In this document: positions 32,670 through 45,790 of the stretch, in pieces | Numbering within the stretch: the stretch's first letter is position 1 | How the letters are laid out: the number at the start of each line of letters is the position of its first letter | Source of the DNA: Owenia fusiformis | Taxonomy: Eukaryota; Annelida; Polychaeta; Sabellida; Oweniidae | Direction: 5' to 3' | Length of the DNA: 64,000 nucleotides | NCBI GenBank assembly: GCA_903813345.2 | Contig: CAIIXF020000008.1 | Coordinates: forward strand, 18,338,822 to 18,402,821 | The notes under the pieces: generated by a model | The model's input: the letters and a program-made list of their open reading frames with translations, nothing else | What the model was told of the DNA's origin: nothing | Databases searched by the model: none | Translations under genes and position numbers: made by a program

Positions 32670-35600
32670 TATGACATAGGCTCTGTATGTGAACACGTTT
32701 ATGTATATGATATATGCCATGGATTCAAAAATAGTTTTTTCGTGAAATACATGAGTCAATTAAGCTGCTGGCATTAATGTTTCATTGTACTTGATAGAGG
32801 CAGGTTAAGACATGGTGCAATTGCGAATTTCCAGTGACAAGATACCATTTGACAAAACAAGTCTCAATTAAGATTTCCCATAATACGCCATTGTCAATTT
32901 AAATCTGAAAAAGAAAAATGCTTCAATCCGGCTTCATAGATATCAAATTTGATGATCAAATTTGAGTTGAAAACAATTGGATTAATTTATATTTCTTATC
33001 AATATTTAATTCTCATTTAGCATTATTGCTAAAGTAATATAAGGTAATAGTATTTCAGTCAAGGTAAAAAAATGTTATGCCTGCCTACTTTGTACGGACA
33101 GTCCAATGGTGATGTAAGTGATTGAGTTAGTTTTGTTTTTGCAATATATAGTACTATATACATACAAGACATATGCCATGTACCATTAGCAAGGTGTCGC
33201 AATATGTCATTCAACTATAGCTTTACTTATTGAGAAATATTTACCTGGTAGCTGTAAAATGACAATGATCGCAAATTGATATGTTTGTAGTCACTAGAAA
33301 AACATCAACTACCCTGAAAAGTATTAAAGTTATATCATTTTCAAATGTGTTCAAAACGCCCCATCATCTGATAAAATACATAAGAGCAATTGTGACGATG
33401 GGTACTTGCCGCATAGCCGCCGTAGCTCACAAAACATAATAAATCAACGGGGCCATCAGAAATTGCAAGTTTTTCTGATTCAAGATTCTTTTCCTCAACC
33501 ACGAATACCATAACTGGGATCCACTATAACTTAAGGTACCATTTGTGGGATTGTCCATTGCATATTAATCTTGTCTTACGAAATGTGACATCCCTTGGGC
33601 ATTTTAAAACATTAAGCAGGATATAATTAAGAAAAAACGCAGTTTCGAAATTTATTTGCGACCGCGTCTTTGATCATTTCTTTGAGGGAAATTTACGAAT
33701 GATGAGGCGTAAAGGATCCGACTACGGAAAACACAATACAAAGTTTCAAATTATTTGAAATAGCAAACAGAACAATAGCCAAAATACCCAGTACCCCTAC
33801 ATACGCCTACATAATTGCCAATCCAGCTCATCCGATATGTCCATAATATACAATTTGTCACTAGTTCGTCGTGGGGCCCCTGACTTGTATGATATCAATA
33901 TTGATCGAAGTTGACATTTAAAAGTCACTGATGGAATGCTTAATACACGATTTTTAATTGGGAAAACTATGAATCTATGCCACCGTGACCACCATTATGA
34001 ACTGTTGATTGGATACATTTTTCATATCTAATATGAAGACGTCAAAAAGCTATGTTACAAAACGCCTTAAGTTACTCTGGACTGAAGTTCGCTTCTTTTT
34101 GCAGTAGATAGATGGATTCTTTGAACAGACTTTTTGTCATAATGGGGTTGCTAATATATGTGATAATTGTTTGAATCTGACAAAGAAAAGGTTTGATTTT
34201 TAAAGAATATAGTGGCTTGCGATCGGTTAGATATGGTAGCTTCACTTATTTGTTACTTATGCCGTTTTGTGATATCTTCCAATCTTGGTCAATTTTCCAT
34301 TCGTATGCTCCTATATATCATGTACGCCCAACAGTTACAAGGTTAGTATAATGTGAATATAATTCATAAATGGGTTAATTGGACTGTTATTGAGACCATT
34401 AATATCACTACAAATAAATTAAATTAAAGATTGATTGTTTTCCGGATCTTAAACAGGACAGAATTCAATGTATTTAATGCAATATCAAAGATGCGTGATG
34501 AGTTGCTGATTTGAACAAATTGCATTGACATTGATACATATTTTGTTTTGCGTGAAAAATATGGTGAAAATGTTAAATGAATATACATAATCACTGATTA
34601 TAAAATATTTGTAATTCCTACAGGAGCCGCTTTCGAGTCAAAATGCAAATGGGGGATAACTGAAAAACATGGACATTAATAATCCAATATTAGGAAAAGT
34701 GACGCGTTTAGCAACTCATGAATCGCAAATTACCAAGAGAAACCATAAATAGTGATAGAAATTAATAAAAAGTAATTGTAATGATATATGCTGAACGAAA
34801 CATCAATTAATCAAAAGTGATGTTTTTTTATTTTATATACAGCTAAAATATCTGATTCCCTTCTTCTTACTTGTCTTCAAATTGCTTATTCTATGGCTCG
34901 ACATATCAAACCCCTAGGGATGACACGATACACGGAAATGACAAACAAAGTCACGGTGAAAACTCTTTCGTTCGGAGAAAGAGTGAACAATGTTATGTTG
35001 TGATTTATAAGGCGGATCTGTGGGATTAATTTGTTTAAAATAATAGATCCCTTGATCTGTTAAAACAAGTATCCATCCACCATAACCCATACATCATACT
35101 TTATATCGGTCTTCAAAACCCCATTAGATTTCAAGGTGGCATTTCTATCGGTGTACCCTTCAGTGAGCCCGACTTCGGTCAAAGCGTTGGAGGTACGGCG
35201 GTGTTAATAACCAATTTACGAGGAACTACCGTTGACAAACTATACATTGAGAAAACACTATGGCAAAATTGAAACAACAAACGGGCAAAATCTCTTGTTA
35301 GTGCAGCATCAGAACTTTGTGTAACTTTATCTATAATGCCAAGGATAGTCTTGGCACTAGATAAGTGTACCCCAAAAAGTCTAAAACACGATCCTTCTGT
35401 ACAAGATGGTATGAGTAATTTGTGGACCAGAGTCTTAAAGGGACATTCCTTGCAAGCCCATCTCTCTCTTGATATTATAGTTATAACCATCCTTTCAATA
35501 TTGATCAAAATGTGGGTGAATTAATGTTTTGAAAAAGGTGATTATTAGAAAATACAGTGCCCAATACCAGTAGACTGCCATCTTTTGAGACACCACACAT

Positions 35601-37551
35601 TAAGTGATGTCATCGACTCTCAATTCTTATTAACTTCCACATAACATTATAGAAAAGTGGTAAAAATTCACATCAAAACAGTTGGTTCTTACTTTCTGTA
35701 CCAAAATATTTTCAAGACTTGACAACTTAAACAAAGAAGAGACAGAACTAACCAATGTTAACAATATAAAACATATTTGGAAAACGATCATGAAAAAGAC
35801 ACAGATATGTCACCATCAATGGAGCAAGCCACGAAAGCTAACACCTAATCTAGAACTGTCTTGCCAGTAAGAAGCAATAGTCTGTAAATTAATTTATGAT
35901 TTGGAACGTGTGATATCATTATTTGACGCCCCTGGATGGATCTTACAGTAGATTAAGGTTAGGCCATGATGACTGATATAGGCTTGATAATTGTACGAAA
36001 ATGACTCTTGCTGTTTCTCAGCTCTTCTTGTGTGTCTCTAAGGCATTGAATTGCTACTTTCAATTGGTGGAACTCATTAGATTTGACATTTTTATTGATA
36101 TATTTGCAGCTTAAGGTGTTTTAATTTTCAAATTGGACGGTGTCGAGGTATTTGGAGTACATCTTTTATTAATATGCTAAATCGGTTGAACTGTTTTATA
36201 GATATTTAATGCTGTACTGCTATATATTATCGTACAATTAGATTTATTAATGTGATGTGTTAAAAGCGTGGGAGTTACAATATACACATGTCTTTAACTG
36301 TGTGTAAAACACGACATGGTCCATTTAAAATGCAGAACGATCTAAAAAGGATAAGTAAAGTTCAGGCTGATCAGTTAAGATAAAAGCAATTTCCCGAATT
36401 GTACTCGTAATACGAAGTTGTGAATTACTCTTATATAAAGCCAACTCAGACAATTCTAAGTGATTATACAGACCCGAACTTCTGATTCGCAAAACTACTT
36501 TTAATGTAGACAACATTAAACATTTTGATTACCAAAGGTAAATATTATTTGCGCTTGATTTTAAGAGCTGGAGTAGCATACACAATACGGCAACATCATT
36601 ATATTTGTGAAAACATTTTTATTAATGTGATAAAACAACCGGAAGTGAATACTATCTCTTAATTAGCATATTACTCTATTTCTGTCTATTCTGATAACAA
36701 TTTATTAAAATTCTTCAACAAGATATGTAAGGACATGCACTATGCAGAGATGCGTATTTGATAAGTTCCTAAGATGCCCGAACTTTTAATGATAATGATG
36801 TCATAATCTATAAACAAAATCTGATACAATACATTTGCATTTTCAAATCTTGTCTCAATTGTATATGTCATTATTAATGTCACGATGACTAACAACATAA
36901 AACAGTTCCACACATATGTGCTACATGAAGCATTCGGTTACCTGTGAAAAAATACCACTATGGTAACGTCTGAAAACGAATATATACAAAAAGCAGGATT
37001 TTTAAAAATAATATAAGCATACACAACATAATGGAAGGTCTAGAACTAGAAAATTTCAAATTTATCCATTGAAAATTTGTGGAGAAATGGCCGAGAAAAC
37101 GCGTGGTAGGATACATTATTAATCCAGAGTATTTTCTTGATTAATGGCTATGGCAACCCTGAACAAGCTTTAGGTTGAGCCCTACATTGCGTTTGCATGC
37201 TTAATTACAATTAATCCAAAGTTTAATTGTTTCTCATCATCATAAAACATCGTGTTGATATATTTTTTCAGCAATTTTATTCAAACATTGATTTTGCATA
37301 TCTATAGCACAGAAAAACAATGCGAAATGTTGAACTTGAACATTGTAATTCACAACTCGATGAAGATAATGAAGTCATTAGTTTAAAGTGCAACGAAACA
37401 TTGTATGTATCATTTTAAATTGATTTCTATTTTATCATGTTATCAAGGTTGACTTAATAAAATAATAAAACCCCGCGTAACATCTGAGTAAACATCATGA
37501 ATTTAATGAAGTCGATCGGCGTTAATTGTTCAAGTCCTCCTAAAAGGCCAG
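32670..37551. other. Long non-coding stretch
   Basis: About 4.9 kb of AT-rich DNA. Open frames at 35179-35508 (minus) and 35336-35524 (plus) overlap on opposite strands and have no recognisable domain. I see no repeat or exon that I can support here. Confidence 0.45.
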
Positions 37552-37688
37552 TGTAAACTAAATAATCGTTGCATATAATATACTATTGTAAACTAAATAA
37601 TCGTTGCATAATATACTATTGTAAACTAAATAATCGTTGCATAATATACTATTGTAAACTAAATAATCGTTGCATATAATATACTATT
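37552..37688 (+). repeat. 33/35-bp tandem repeat, 4 copies
   Basis: Unit GTAAACTAAATAATCGTTGC plus ATAATATACTATT. The first and last copies have an extra TA (35 bp), the middle two do not (33 bp). Copies are otherwise identical, so the array is young. Confidence 0.9.
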
Positions 37689-39040
37689 TCTAAGTAAATA
37701 TTGCTTGAAATACATAATTATGGTTTAGGTGTCCATACAGGACAGATATGATCACAACTTTATAGTCATTGAAGATAGATATTCTGTGTTATGTTATTTC
37801 TAATTGGCCAAGACCTGTTTGAATGATGATGTCACCTAATTTATCTTTCAAACAGAAAAGAAATGAGGCATTTAGAACGTGTTTTTTAAATTCAAATACA
37901 TAAATACCAGATATGAAGAGAAAGTAAAAAGCGATAATAACATATTGATTATCTCGTAGGCCTACCTCCGTTGATTGACATGGACACGAATATGTAGACT
38001 CAATCAAAAGTCTAAAAATATGTTCTCATCAAATTACCATATTTTACACAAAATATAAATTAATGATCCACTTTAGATATCTTCGGAAACAGTGTTCTAT
38101 GAATAAACGATTACTTGTTATCGCCTGAATACTTATTTTCTCTTCACATCAACGACGATAATCAATGTTATGATCTTCCATAATCAAACTTATGAACTTT
38201 TTCCAGTAAGTTTTGAGTATTTCTTAAAATTATCTTTGAGGGCCCCACTGTCGAGTAACAAGCAGAAAAACATATCAAATGGTCATAAAGGCGTAATGAC
38301 ACTAAATGATATTCGTGGGTGGCGTTTTACAGTCATTTGGTTTATCTTATTTTTTTAATAGAGGTTCGTGTGGTTAATCATGCACTCGAGCTGTAATGAA
38401 CAGAATAAATTGTCAAGATATTGAAAGGTTATTGAACAAATAACCCTGTGACATTGTCAAACAAGTGCTCTCTGTACATTTAGAAAACGTTGCTAAGGAC
38501 TTTAACAAGCAGCCATGTCTTTTCATTTTTTGTATTATCATACAAACATTCAGAGCACTGGCGCCCTGAAAAACTTTTTTTGAGCCCGAACATTTTTTGA
38601 GACCAAAATTTTGTAGCCAATCAATTTCGGCCAAACTATCGAAAATGGCCCTCAAATGGAGGAAATTTCAAAAAGAATTACGTAAATATGGTGAAAGATT
38701 GGAAATGGTTCAATAGAACAACTCACAACATTTAGAAAAAAATATCAAAATAATTATGGTCAAATATTACCCTGGGCGCACATAGTCTAGTTACAAGAAG
38801 ACTGAGCTCTCTTTTAAGAAGAAAAGTTGAACGAATGCAAAGGGTTGTCAAATATAGCAACCATCCACAGATGTTATGACCGGTAAAATTATATCATGTT
38901 ATCAAACAAGAAGAAACGTAGATAAAAGAAGTACGATTAACCAAATCTGCTAAATTCATTAAGTTGTTCAAATATGCAAATATTAACTTATAATTAATCA
39001 GTCTGAAGTATTGTTCATAAATATATTCTGTCTGCGACGT
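37689..39040. other. Non-coding stretch
   Basis: AT-rich DNA containing the second copy of the short dispersed repeat (38767-38848). No gene supported. Confidence 0.45.
38767..38848 (+). repeat. Short dispersed repeat, copy 2
   Basis: TTACCCTGGGCGCACATAGT, then TCTAGTTACAAGAAGACTGA, GCTCTCTTTTAAGAAG, and AACGAATGCAAAGGGT. Same block order as copies at 9327-9400 (inverted) and 48242-48326. Confidence 0.75.
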
Positions 39041-39549
39041 TCTTTGTATTATGGAATAAAGCACATTGTGTGTCTTTTTATCATGGAATAAAGCACACTG
39101 TGCGTCTTCGTATTATGGAATAAAGCACAATGTGTGTTTTCGTATCATGGAATAAAGCACACTGTGCGTCTTCGTATCATGGATTAAAGCACAATGTGTG
39201 TTTTCGTATCATGTAATAAAGCACACTGTGCGTCTTCATCTCATGGAATAAAGCACACTGTACGTCTTCGTATCATGGAATAAAGCACACTGTGTGTCTT
39301 CGTATCATGGAATAAAGCACACCGCACGTCTTCGTATCATGGAATTAAGCACACTGTGTGTCTTCGTATCATGAAATAAAGCACAATGTGTGTCTTCGTA
39401 TCATGGAATAAAGCAAAATGTGTGTCTTCGTATCATGGGATAAAGCACAATGTGTGTTTTCGTATCATGGAATAAAGCACACTGTGCGTCTTCGTATTAT
39501 GGAATAAAGCACACTGTATGTCTTCGTATCATGGAATAAAGCACACTGT
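39041..39549 (+). repeat. 32-bp minisatellite containing AATAAA and GT-rich motifs
   Basis: Sixteen copies of AATAAAGCACACTGTGTGTC plus TTCGTATCATGG. Thirteen copies keep AATAAA exactly, one has ATTAAA, and two have other variants. Most are followed after about 8 bp by TGTGTGT or TGTGCGT, so each unit carries both parts of an animal cleavage/polyadenylation signal on the + strand. Confidence 0.92.
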
Positions 39550-39885
39550 TTTTTTTATTGCAGAATAAGTTATGCCTAATGTTCTTTAGATAAATCTGAC
39601 AAGTCATAAGTCACTTATAATCACTTAGTTCCTTTTGTAATTTTTTGTTTGTTCTCAGGTTTTATCAGTCCTGTTTTCCGATAAACGGAAATATCAAAGC
39701 ATACGTATGGGTGCAACTGACAGACATGTTTGGTTCCCCTTTGGTACATGTCGTAGTTCCTGTCAGGTATATGGTGGTACACGTTGTTTAGCATGCATGT
39801 CAGACATTCGATGCGAGTTGTGTCAGGTTTTTGTTGTTCATATCAGGTATCCAAAGATACGTGTCCTGAATTCGGTGATGTGTGT

Positions 39886-40560
39886 CAGATTTACGGTGGT
39901 TTGTGTCAGGTTTTCAGTGGTTCATGTCAGTTATACCGTAGTGCATGTCAGGTTTTACGTGATAATTGTCAGGTAATCGTTTTATGTGTATACATGTGTA
40001 TGGAGCATGTCGCAGTGTATGCCAAAAAACGTGAGGGTAGATGTGCATATCAGGTTTAAGTGTTGAATGTCAGTTTCCAGCCGAGCACATCAAGTTAGTG
40101 GTGGTACATGTCAGATTTACGGTGGTGTGTGTCAGGTTTTCAGTGGTTCATGTCAGTTATACCGTAGGGCATGTCAGGTTTTACGTGATAATTGTCAGGT
40201 AATCGTTTTATGTGTATGCATGTGTATGGAGCATGTCGTAGTGTATGCCAAAAAACTTGAGGGTAGATGTGCATATCAGGTTTAGCTGTCGCATGTCAGT
40301 TTCCAGCCGAGCACATCAAGTTAGTGGTGGTACATGTCAGATTTACGGTGGTGTGTGTCAGGTTTTTGATGGTGTGTGTCAAGTTTCAGGTTGTTCATGC
40401 TAGCTATTCAGTGGTGTATGTCAGGTTTTCGGTGGTGTGTGACAAGTTTCAGATGGTTCGTGTCAGCTATTCAATGGTGCATGTCAGGTTTTCGGTGGTA
40501 TGCGTCAGGTTTCCGTTGGCGCATGTCAGGTTTCCGTTAATGCATGTCAGGTTTCCGTTG
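39886..40560 (+). repeat. Higher-order repeat: 226-bp unit with 24-bp internal repeats
   Basis: A block starting CAGATTTACGGTGGT occurs at 39886, 40112 and 40338, giving a 226-bp period. The first two copies are near identical, including the AATCGTTTTATGTGTATGCA and GGAGCATGTCG segments. Within and after the third copy the sequence is a run of 24-bp units of the type GTGGTGTGTGTCAGGTTTTC. The 77-120 codon frames here merely mirror the 24-bp (8-codon) unit as VVHVRF-type repeats. Confidence 0.85.
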
Positions 40561-40629
40561 GTGCATGTCGGGTATTCTGTGGTGCAAATGTTGATGAGTA
40601 AGCATCTTAAGCAACAATCAAACATATAA

Positions 40630-41000
40630 ATTATACAGAATTGAAGTTCTTCTGTAGAGTCGACCTTTCATATTACGTGCCTCAATAGAGAAAGTAATAT
40701 GATGAACGAATAGTGTGTACAATAAGTTTTATTTTCTATTGCCAAGTCTTGAAGCATGCCCGCGATTGTAACTGCACTGTCTCATTTCCTTAGAAATATA
40801 ATAAGATAAGTAGTGCGTCGCGTATCACGGCGATCCTCTTAATTATGACAGCCAATTCTGTAATTGTATCTCACGATATTACACAACACGGAAACTTTCC
40901 AAGCAATTCCCTTTCAATTATAATTAGCTTAAAAGTATAATGAAATGTCGTTATGATATACAATTGTGTTATATACCTCATGTGGGCAATGTGTACATGT
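40630..41000. other. Non-coding spacer
   Basis: No gene, repeat or site that I can support. Confidence 0.4.
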
Positions 41001-41114
41001 ATACCATACTCGCTTACCAGTTTAATTTTCCAAATAATAGGATTTTGGGCAGGTATTTCAGCCTCAGATTCCAGGGTATGGAAACAGTCATACCTTGGTA
41101 ATCCAAGATGCTAT
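41001..41114 (-). repeat. Dispersed repeat, long version with internal insertion
   Basis: The ends (ATACCATACTCGCTTACCAG at 41001-41020 and CATACCTTGGTAATCCAAGA from 41089) match the complement of the compact element at 61851-61907, where they adjoin. Here about 66 bp separates them, flanked by CAGT on each side, as if an insertion with a CAGT duplication had entered the element or the other copy had lost it. Confidence 0.65.
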
Positions 41115-41262
41115 TTATCATGGTTAAGTTATCATGGTTAGTTCGTCCACTGAATTTCCAGATGTCCATTCTTATTGCTCAATCCAAGGTATACAATGAT
41201 TCATTGTTGACCGGCACCTATGTTTGATCTACTATGTAAGTTTACTTATTCTACTTATACAG

Positions 41263-41582
41263 GGTTGAAAACATCGTCCCAGTCAAATTTTGTACGGGAA
41301 AACAATTGCCAATTAATTGAAAAAATTGTGGATTTCCCTGAGGTCTCAAAATGTCAGAAACCAGAAGGCTATTCAGCTAAGGGAATGAATGTGATATCAG
41401 AAAGTCAAAGCATCCTGGTTCGAACATGTCTGTTTGTGTGCAAGGACAAAAATGCAAATGATAAACTCATGAAACGGACAGATAAAAATACAAAAAATGG
41501 TGTGATAGTTGAATATCAATGGACTGTGGAGCAAAATGCAATGACTGATTTCCCAAATGTTTTGTTTGATGTTGAATTCTGA
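41263..41582 (+). CDS. Candidate terminal exon C, function unknown
   Basis: An acceptor (TACTTATACAG) precedes 41263. After the acceptor a frame runs 105 codons to TGA, beginning LKTSSQSNFVRENNCQLIEK, with a middle ILVRTCLFVCKDKN segment and a tail ending in FDVEF. The composition is protein-like, with many charged residues, six Cys and one Trp, and codon choice is balanced for an AT-rich genome. The frame also extends upstream to an ATG at 41220, so a single small ORF is possible. No family recognised. Earlier exons would lie upstream on the + strand, perhaps segments A and B. Confidence 0.45.
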
Positions 41583-42178
41583 AAATGGTTGGCTGCCAAT
41601 TCAATTCAGATCTTGATATTTTATCACATAACGTTGACATCAGAAACTAATTTGTAAAGGAAATGAGTTATGCCACATGGTTCAAAATGCCAACGATGGA
41701 CAACCTGATACAATGTATCTCAGTTTAAACGTTGGCCTTTTTTATCTCGCAGTAAGATTGGGAATAGTGAACCGATTCTAGCAAATTGAGAACAGATTTT
41801 CAGTTTTATGAATCGGCAAACAGGTGACCTTCGGTCTCAGGGGTATTACTACGTTCAGTTGGTTATTTTAAAACAAGGTTCTAATTATTTAGTGAATTTT
41901 TCTTGTTCTATTTTCTAAAACAAATATGTCAAAATAGTGTTAGTCGATGATTGATAACTCTAGCGGATTATGGTAGCCGTATGTCTTCCATGGTGTTAGT
42001 TAGTATGCTACAACAGACCCTGGTGTTTCGAGCGAGCTAAGGAATTGTCCAAAATATGAACAGTTAGAATGATTCCCAACTATAATATAGAATATAACTT
42101 TAAAATTCCCTCTAAAATCGACAAACCATTGTCAGGTGAAAAACAAAAGTGGACACACTAGGTTTTAATTTATTTATA

Positions 42179-42835
42179 CAGGGTGCCCCATATGTTATGT
42201 AACCGTAGCTGTATAGAGGGACCTATTCTCTAAATAAACTTATGCTGACATTATATATCATTACATGACATGCGTTGTAATGTGATGGTTGCAAGGTAAT
42301 AAGGCCCGGGGGTATCTGAAGCAATTTGTAAAATGTTATTTTAATTTTGATTCTTCAGAACCATGCCCAAGTGACACTAATTCAAAATGTATTTCCCATA
42401 ATCTAGATTCCAGTTTGACCACCAGGTGTTGCCAAGTATTTTTCACATTAAAGAAACATACCAAAAATATTGAATAGTGATGTCAGCGAACCATTTATTG
42501 GGGGTAATTTAAAATTGAATTCATTTATTTATTCAAACGTATATAATTTTACTACATTCTCTCTTGTAAATATTTCTTTTATTCAATGATATTTGCAGCA
42601 AATAACTGCAATAACACTATAATTTGAATTGAAAGTTCCAATCGAGCCCATATTCCCATCTAAAATACAAGGACAAAATGGAATTTTTCCATGCACTTAT
42701 CTGAAAACAATGGAAATATAATTCAACAGAATATTTCTGTCAGTGAGAACCTTATACCTATCTTGGTAGGTTTTTATTTTTGACTGAGGTCAATTTGTGT
42801 AAAAACATCAGCCATCATCATTATGGGACACCCTA
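42179..42835. mobile_element. Non-autonomous Tc1/mariner-type element
   Basis: The left end CAGGGTGCCCCATATG and the right end (complement TAGGGTGTCCCATAATG) form short inverted repeats. TA lies on each side (42177-42178 and 42836-42837). The CAGGGTGTCCCATA terminus is typical of a group of IS630/Tc1/mariner elements. The interior has no transposase motif; the 62-codon frame at 42289 is unsupported. Confidence 0.7.
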
Positions 42836-42966
42836 TAAAATCTCTGTAAAATCAACCGAAAAATCAATCGATATCAATCACCAATCCAATCGATATAACA
42901 AGAAAATCTGCAAACAAACAAACAGAATTATTTCAATACGCTGAGAATACAGACGGCACAGACACT

Positions 42967-43156
42967 GATTGGTTTATCGAGCTTGATGTTTCAGCCGCGA
43001 TATACTATTAAAATGCAGTGACAAAATAGTTACTGCAGCATATAACAGAAACACAGCAGCACGCTAGACACATTTTTCTAATATACGTTGGCTTTCACCG
43101 ATCCGCTGGAGATAAATGTCCGATACTAGGGACAGCTTGTAGGGAGGACCTTAAAG
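42967..43156 (+). promoter_or_regulatory. Possible promoter and non-coding first exon
   Basis: GATTGG (inverted CCAAT) at 42967-42972 lies upstream of a segment ending CTTAAAG|GTAAGTAC, where GTAAGT at 43157 is a strong donor. The region between is less AT-rich than its surroundings and has no upstream acceptor at a suitable place. That fits a first exon spliced to something further right, but no partner exon is recognised. Confidence 0.2.
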
Positions 43157-44339
43157 GTAAGTACAGGAACATGTTTGAAGGAAATTAAGTGCATGCTATG
43201 CTATTATTTCTGAAGAAGCATTTCAATTAAGCGGCAAATTGACATTGGGAAATTACACGCCGTGGAAATAAGAAGCACAAGATTTATCTTTACATTAGAA
43301 TAAATTCGGTTACTGTAAGGAAAATCTTTTATCTTGAAATAATACAGAATCATGTAGATACACTTCGTCTTTTTTATCACTAAACTTGAATATTTGATAC
43401 ATTCAATAAAGAGGTTGTTTTCAAACACAAGATACCAGACACCACAAACCACTTGGCAAGATCAACGTATATTGTGACTTGTTATAAGTAAATCCTGGTA
43501 GGCTTGTTTTAAAACTTAGAATTGAATAAAATTGAATGAAATTGGCGGAGTGGGAAATTATTTCCGCTGTCTGAGTATTTCAATTGTAGGCTTAAATATG
43601 TAAATTCAGTGAAGACAATGTGATTTATCATTTTAGTTATCTGATTGAACATAAATTGAGGAAAATTTAATCAAAACATTTTTCAGTATCCTTTGCGTTC
43701 GGTTAACTTTCCATCCTAATAAGAGCTCCATCTACATTAGTTTACGACCTGACTGCGTTCGGCATATTTTGCGAGAGGAACAGCGTATGAAATTGCCGCG
43801 GAACAAAATACTTTTTAGCATAACAGGAATGACATTATAAATTCTAACATTACGTATAGAGAAACCTAGGGGTAATCTTCCGTTTATTTGTTTAAATGGG
43901 CGTTTTAGGATCGATTAATAATGATTTTGGCTTAAAGGAATATCTTAAGCAATGGCTGCACTGACTCAATTGCAAATTAATACTCATAGCAGTAAGTGAG
44001 CTTATAGTTTACAGAATTAAACGATAAATGATGAAACTAAAAAGAGATAAGAATTAATAGGCTAAATAATTCATAAATAACGCAGTCGTAATTCAAATGC
44101 AGCAGCATAGCGTCTTGGAGTCCCTTGGAAACCATTTCCTACTTTAAAACGACCATATGAGTCCCTCATTAGGAATGCTCGTTTGAGTATACGACAAACT
44201 TGGGAGATAATCATGACTGCAAAATGGGAAACAGCTTGCAACGTAACATCAATTTATAAATCGTATCAATACACAGTTAGGAACTAACCCAGACAAACTC
44301 AAGAATCTCGTGAAGTTCGTTAAGTGGTGATTTTACTGA
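43157..44339. other. Non-coding stretch
   Basis: AT-rich sequence without a supported feature. The 82-codon minus-strand frame at 43204-43452 has no recognisable motif. Confidence 0.45.
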
Positions 44340-45790
44340 AGATTAACAATTGTCGTATGTAAATCAAGATATAAAGTAAAAGTCATTCAATTAAATATTA
44401 AATTCCATTGTGTCGATCAAGATCAAGAAGTAGAAATATTTAGTTCCGGTATGTAGATCAATATATCAAGTTAAGTTTTTTCTCTGGAGTTTATTTCACA
44501 TGGAAGTTAGTTTTACATTTCTCTTAAAACAACCTTGGCTAGGCAAGGATATGTCAAACAATATAAACACAAAGTACATAAATAATAGTAAAATGGTAAT
44601 AATTGTTATACTAAATTATTAGCTCATTCAAATAACTGGTGCCTGTGAAATGACTGTAAGCTTCTTAGTTTTGAGTAAAAAAGGTAATAGTGAGCGGGTA
44701 TATGCGTACTCGGGTGTCTTATAAGTAATGGTTCACCATATAAGGCAAGGTCCCTTGAACGTTGGGGAAGGGGTATTACACACTGTTTCTTTTCACGTTG
44801 GATTATAATTTGGGATAGTTGGTTTTTTTGTTTTAGACTGGTGTACGAGTCTTAAATGTTTCTTGCTTTGTTCTGTAACCATTTTTGATACTTTCCCGTT
44901 TGCACTTGCGCATATACATTTGTCTCACAGTCCATTCCTTTGAATACTTGTATTAAGTTGCATTGTGTGAATAAGGATATTGAGTAGAGGTCATTCGTTA
45001 TCGAGTAAAAGTCACTCAATTGAAGATTAAGTTACAATGTGTAGACCAAGGTATCGACTAGAGTTATTCAAATAAATAATAAATTGCAATTTGTAGATAT
45101 ATCGAGTAAAGGTCACTCAATTGAAGATTAACCTGCATTGTAAAGATCAGTGTATCAAGTAAAAGTCACTCAGTTGAAGATTAAGTTACATTTTGTAGAT
45201 CAGGGTATCGAGTACAAGTCACTTAATTAAAGATAAGTTGCATTGTAAAGATCAGGGTATCGAGTAAAAGTCTCTCAACTCAAGATTACATTGTATTGTG
45301 CAGATCAGGGCATCGAATAAAAGTCACTCAGTTGAAGATTAAGTTACATTGTGAAGATCAGGGTATCGAGTACAAGTCACTTAATTAAAGATAAGTACAA
45401 GGTGCATTGAAAAGATCAGTGTATCGAGTAAAAGTCACTCAATTGAAGATTAAGTTGCATTGTGAAGATCAGGGTATCGAGTACAAGTCACTTAATTAAA
45501 GATAAGTATAAGTTGCATTGTAAAGATCAGGGCATCGAGTAAAAGTCATCCAATTAAAGATTACGTTGCATTTTGTAGATCAGGGCATCGAGTAAAAGTC
45601 ACTCAATTGAAGATTAAGTTACATTGTGTAGATCAGGGCATCGAGTAAAAGTCATCCAATTAAAGATTAAGTTACATTGTGAAGATCAGGGTATCGAGTA
45701 AAAGTCATCCAATTAAAGATTAAGTTGCTTTGTGAAGATCAAGGTATCGAACAAAGGTGTTTCAAATTAAGTATTAGAAGTTGCATAATG
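44340..45790 (+). repeat. ~54-bp minisatellite array
   Basis: Unit GATCAGGGTATCGAGTAAAA plus GTCACTCAATTGAAGATTAAGTTGCATTGTGAA (about 53-54 bp). The main array, roughly fifteen copies, occupies about 44960-45790; two or three older, diverged copies lie at 44340-44480. Some copies carry an insertion (GATAAGTATAAG or GATAAGTACAAGG). Two subtypes alternate: CACTCAATTGAAG and CATCCAATTAAAG, or CACTTAATTAAAG. Confidence 0.9.

Noticed and set aside
35179-35524. Overlapping frames on both strands
   Set aside because: Open on both strands over the same bases, no motif, no splice context.
40267-40629. 120-codon + strand frame with VVHVRF-type repeats
   Set aside because: Mirrors a 24-bp minisatellite; neighbouring higher-order copies contain stops, and there is no sign of selection on the protein.
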